The position numbers were made by a program, and so were the translations under genes. Shown in pieces: positions 7,393 through 9,543 of a stretch of DNA of 9,543 nt (within the stretch, counting starts at the first letter, position 1; each line of letters begins with the position of its first letter). The notes below the pieces were generated by a model that was given only the letters and a program-made list of their open reading frames with translations, was not told where the DNA came from and made no database searches. The DNA comes from JAAYUD01 sp036846645 (GTDB lineage Bacteria; Bacteroidota; Bacteroidia; Bacteroidales; Bacteroidaceae): the NCBI GenBank assembly GCA_036846645.1, contig DAIUBN010000124.1:1-9543 (forward strand). Reading direction: 5' to 3'.

Positions 7393-8166
7393 ATGACTGT
7401 AATTTATCCTTCACCTATATTTGGTCCTATTCATTCTCGCCGTTTGGGAGTATCACTTGGCATTAATCTGATGCCTGGCGATGGTAAAGTTTGTTCGTTC
7501 GACTGCATTTACTGCGAATGCGGTTTCAATGCCGATCATCGTCCAAAGACAGCTCGTCCTACAAGAGAAGAGGTTGCCGAAGCTCTCGAAAACAAGCTCA
7601 AAGAGATGACAGCCAATGGTCCGAAACCTGATGTCCTTACTTTTGCCGGCAACGGCGAGCCGACAGCTCATCCGCATTTTCCCGAAATAATGGAAGATAC
7701 ACTTAGACTGCGCGATAAATATTTTCCTAATGCCAAAGTCAGTGTGCTGAGCAATTCTACCTTCATCGACCGTCCTGCAGTGTTTGAGGCATTGATGAAG
7801 ATTGACAACAATATTCTGAAACTCGACACGGTGAGCGAGAAATATATCGAAACAGTGAACCGCCCTACAGGCAAATACGACCTTGCTTCTATTATCTCTC
7901 ATCTGAAGAAGTTCGAAGGGCATTGTATCATTCAGACCATGTTTATGAAAGGCAATATTGCTGGAGTAGACGTGAACAATACAACCGATAATTATGTATT
8001 GCCTTGGTTGAAAGCAGTGAAAGAGATTGCTCCGAGCATGGTAATGATTTATACTATCGACCGAGAGACTCCCGATCACGACTTGCAGAAAACCACTCAT
8101 GAAGAACTCGACCGTATTGTTGCCATGATAGAAAAAGAAGGTATTCCGGCTTCGGCTTCTTATTAA
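7393..8166 (+). CDS. Radical SAM protein, COG0731 (TYW1-like) group
   Basis: The 257-residue cytoplasmic enzyme carries the radical SAM cluster motif CSFDCIYC (C34, C38, C41), the SAM-contacting GNGEP (87-91), and strands VSVLSN (116-121) and ILKLDTV (141-147), giving a full TIM-barrel-like core. The opening YPSPIFGPIHSRRLGVSLGINL and the later IYTIDRETPDH (219-229) are typical of a Bacteroidota group annotated as wyosine-synthetase-like Fe-S oxidoreductases (COG0731). Bacteria do not make wyosine, so the real reaction is unknown. There is no SPASM-type Cys-rich tail. One further cysteine (C43) follows the cluster motif directly. It has no obvious operon partner: 94 bp to the ATPase upstream and 304 bp to the Fic gene downstream. 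The start is supported by tandem promoter boxes about 30 bp upstream. The family is clear; the substrate is not. Confidence 0.93.
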   Translation: MTVIYPSPIFGPIHSRRLGVSLGINLMPGDGKVCSFDCIYCECGFNADHRPKTARPTREEVAEALENKLKEMTANGPKPDVLTFAGNGEPTAHPHFPEIMEDTLRLRDKYFPNAKVSVLSNSTFIDRPAVFEALMKIDNNILKLDTVSEKYIETVNRPTGKYDLASIISHLKKFEGHCIIQTMFMKGNIAGVDVNNTTDNYVLPWLKAVKEIAPSMVMIYTIDRETPDHDLQKTTHEELDRIVAMIEKEGIPASASY

Positions 8167-8368
8167 ATAAGGACTGACTAGTCTGCTCCTACGACTGACG
8201 CTTGGTTTTATCTTCAGTCCAATCTGTTGTTATGCAGGTTCTTCATCTTGAGGCGACTAGGGCTTGGCATACTTCAAAGGTATATAATTGCACAGTATCA
8301 AGGTGGTAATATTTGCTACGGTGCAACGGCCCAATGAATTGTCAGTACAGGTTGTCTAGCCATTATGA

Positions 8369-8389
8369 ATAATGAAGAATTCTTCTTAT
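8369..8389. promoter_or_regulatory. Perfect 12-bp palindrome upstream of the Fic promoter
   Basis: GAAGAATTCTTC (8374-8385) is a perfect palindrome. Allowing one unpaired T at 8373, the symmetry continues with ATAA (8369-8372) and TTAT (8386-8389). It ends four bases before the -33 element, a usual position for an activator or repressor site. A binding role is inference from position and symmetry. Confidence 0.4.
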
Positions 8390-8392
8390 CCC

Positions 8393-8424
8393 TTTGGAAC
8401 CGTGAGCGTTTTTTATTACTTTTG
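8393..8424 (+). promoter_or_regulatory. Near-ideal Bacteroidota promoter of the Fic gene
   Basis: A -33 element TTTG (8393-8396) is followed after exactly 20 bp by TACTTTTG (8417-8424), which matches TAnnTTTG. Both sequence and spacing agree with the known promoter of Bacteroides housekeeping sigma factor. Transcription should begin near 8428-8433 and give a leader of about 40 bases before the ATG at 8471. This is the best promoter in the window. Confidence 0.75.
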
Positions 8425-8450
8425 TAACTGACGATATAATAACAAGTTAC
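8424..8450. promoter_or_regulatory. Operator-like inverted repeat over the Fic transcription start
   Basis: GTAACT (8424-8429) and AGTTAC (8445-8450) are perfect inverted 6-bp arms with centres 21 bp apart, two helical turns. A further half-site-like TTAC (8416-8419) overlaps the -7 box and is itself inverted against GTAA (8424-8427). The repeat begins at the last base of the -7 box and covers the expected RNA start. A dimeric repressor here would block transcription; the Fic protein's own winged helix is a candidate. Confidence 0.4.
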
Positions 8451-8470
8451 TCCGTATCACGATAGAAGTA

Positions 8471-9541
8471 ATGGATGAATTTGACGAATATATAAAGCAA
8501 GGCGAAGGCACAAAGTACGAAAAAGGTTGTGCTTGGCGTGCAGCCATTGGTCTGCAACAAGTGGATGGGCTGAAAACATCAGACTATCTGCTCAATACAG
8601 CTCGTCAGCATATCGAGGGAGATATAACTATCGAGGAAGCAAAAGCACTCATTGATTCGTACTATAAGAGCAAAGAAAGCAGAAACATTTCGTCGGAAGA
8701 ACGTATGGAGGAAGCCGATAAAGTGGCTGCTCGTATTACAGAACTGCTCAGTGAACAGACCTTCAACTTTTCTCCTGTCGGGCTTATCTCTATTCATCGA
8801 AGATTATTTGAAGGTATCTATAAATCTGCCGGAAAAATAAGAAATTACAATATCACAAAGAATGAATGGGTTCTGAGGGGTAAAACTGTGAACTATGCCG
8901 GTCAGTCAGAATTGAGCGATACACTTGATTATGAACTGCGTGCTGAGAAAACATTCAGTTATGAAGGACTCTCTACCGCAGAATCTATCAGCCATTTGGC
9001 TCATTTCATATCCTATCTATGGCAAATACACCCATTTGGAGAAGGCAACACTCGAACTACAGCCGTATTCAGTATCAAATATCTCAGGACATTGGGATTT
9101 CCAGTAGATAACGAAGCATTTGCCAATCATTCATGGTATTTCAGAAATTCTTTGGTGAGAGCAAATTTCAATGATCTATCAAAAGGTATTCATGAAACTA
9201 CAGAATATTTGGAAAGATTCCTTTATAATCTTTTACTTGGAGAAAAATATGAATTGAGAAATAGAGATATGTTGGTGTCAGAACAAGCCAATACCGTTCA
9301 AAGTGCCATATCACCAATTTCAAAGAGCCAAATTGGCACTTTGGATTGCACTTTGGAGGAAATGTCAGTACTTCAGCAATTGATTTCCAATCCGCATATT
9401 ACTCAGAAAGAGGTGGCTGTATTGATAGGCAAATCGGAGAGAACTGTAAAAAGAATCACTATATCACTTGCCGATAAAGGGCTCATTGAACGCAAAAGTG
9501 GTAAACGAAACGGATATTGGGAAATCCATGTAGAGCATTAA
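8471..9541 (+). CDS. Fic-domain protein with VbhA-like N-terminus and C-terminal winged helix
   Basis: The 356-residue protein has three parts. Residues about 18-66 resemble the VbhA antitoxin fold: GLQQVDGLKTS (27-37) sits where antitoxins have (S/T)xxxEG, followed by ARQHIEGDITIEEAKALIDSYY. Residues about 100-255 are a Fic domain with the helix SPVGLISIHRRLFEG, the flap region around AGKIRNYNI, and core motif HPFGEGNTR (H187-R195). Residues about 295-352 form a winged helix-turn-helix, with a likely recognition helix at 322-338. Fic enzymes usually transfer AMP from ATP to a target protein. Here the motif has T194 instead of Gly, and A198 where the second Arg is normal, while the inhibitory motif has L28 and D32 instead of Ser/Thr and Glu. 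His187 and the anion-binding Gly-Asn remain, so catalysis is possible. No separate antitoxin gene precedes it, which fits a fused regulatory domain. The wHTH suggests DNA binding and autoregulation. Confidence 0.92.
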   Translation: MDEFDEYIKQGEGTKYEKGCAWRAAIGLQQVDGLKTSDYLLNTARQHIEGDITIEEAKALIDSYYKSKESRNISSEERMEEADKVAARITELLSEQTFNFSPVGLISIHRRLFEGIYKSAGKIRNYNITKNEWVLRGKTVNYAGQSELSDTLDYELRAEKTFSYEGLSTAESISHLAHFISYLWQIHPFGEGNTRTTAVFSIKYLRTLGFPVDNEAFANHSWYFRNSLVRANFNDLSKGIHETTEYLERFLYNLLLGEKYELRNRDMLVSEQANTVQSAISPISKSQIGTLDCTLEEMSVLQQLISNPHITQKEVAVLIGKSERTVKRITISLADKGLIERKSGKRNGYWEIHVEH

Positions 9542-9543
9542 AA

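Larger units (their letters stand above)
8167..8470. other. 304-bp intergenic region without a supported gene
   Basis: No coding region, tRNA or convincing terminator is visible on either strand. The left part has a 7-bp inverted repeat (GGACTGA 8171-8177 / TCAGTCC 8214-8220) with a 36-bp loop, too weak for a standard terminator. It also has an imperfect direct repeat, CGACTGACGCTTGG (8192-8205) and CGACTAGGGCTTGG (8254-8267), 11 of 14 bases alike. The right part carries the palindrome, promoter and inverted repeat listed separately. Confidence 0.6.

Noticed and set aside
7453..8100. 215-codon open frame on the minus strand inside the radical SAM gene
   Set aside because: It is antisense to a well-supported gene, and its product is rich in Cys/His without any family motif.
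8171..8220. Rho-independent terminator after the radical SAM gene
   Set aside because: The arms are only 7 bp with a 36-bp loop, and no T-run follows directly.
8365..8427. 20-codon plus-strand frame upstream of the Fic gene, considered as a small antitoxin
   Set aside because: It covers the palindrome and both promoter boxes, ends before the expected RNA start, and its composition is not antitoxin-like.
8167..8470. tRNA or IS remnant in the gap
   Set aside because: There is no cloverleaf pattern, no terminal inverted repeats with target duplication, and no transposase fragment.

Overview
The window comes from a member of the Bacteroidota, most likely the order Bacteroidales (Prevotella/Bacteroides type). 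Four things point there: a moderate G+C content, A-rich leaders without clear Shine-Dalgarno sequences, several exact copies of the phylum's -7 promoter box TAnnTTTG, and gene families typical of that group. All nine supported genes lie on the plus strand, and there are no rRNA, tRNA, CRISPR or IS genes.

Region 1 (1-3985) is a tight operon for a MacA/MacB/TolC-type tripartite efflux system. It holds the 3' part of a TolC-family outer-membrane factor, a periplasmic adaptor, an ABC ATPase and an FtsX/MacB-type permease, with gaps of 28, 11 and 8 bp. ATPase and permease are separate polypeptides, unlike the fused E. coli MacB. The operon's main promoter is outside the window.

Region 2 (about 4040-5846) is a LytS/LytR-type two-component pair: a four-helix membrane kinase of the LNPHFLLN class overlapping a response regulator with a LytTR DNA-binding domain. 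A -7 box lies just before the kinase, so the pair may be transcribed on its own. It is the obvious candidate regulator of the pump.

Region 3 (5847-7298) is a self-contained unit. Three direct repeats, spaced exactly 33 bp, cover a promoter and leader and run up to the start codon of an AAA-type ATPase with a DUF4143-like C-terminal half. That half carries residues resembling a PD-(D/E)xK nuclease-like fold.

Region 4 (7299-8166) is a free-standing radical SAM protein of the COG0731/TYW1-like group.

Region 5 (8167-9541) begins with about 300 bp of non-coding DNA that ends in a near-ideal Bacteroidota promoter with operator-like inverted repeats. It is followed by a Fic-domain protein with an N-terminal VbhA-antitoxin-like segment and a C-terminal winged helix. 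Its Fic motif and its inhibitory motif are both atypical.

Regions 1 and 2 look like one pump and its sensor system. Regions 3 and 5 look like accessory single-gene modules with their own control elements. Nothing here proves a new system. The best candidates for a second look are the 33-bp repeat array with its ATPase, and the Fic gene with its promoter architecture.
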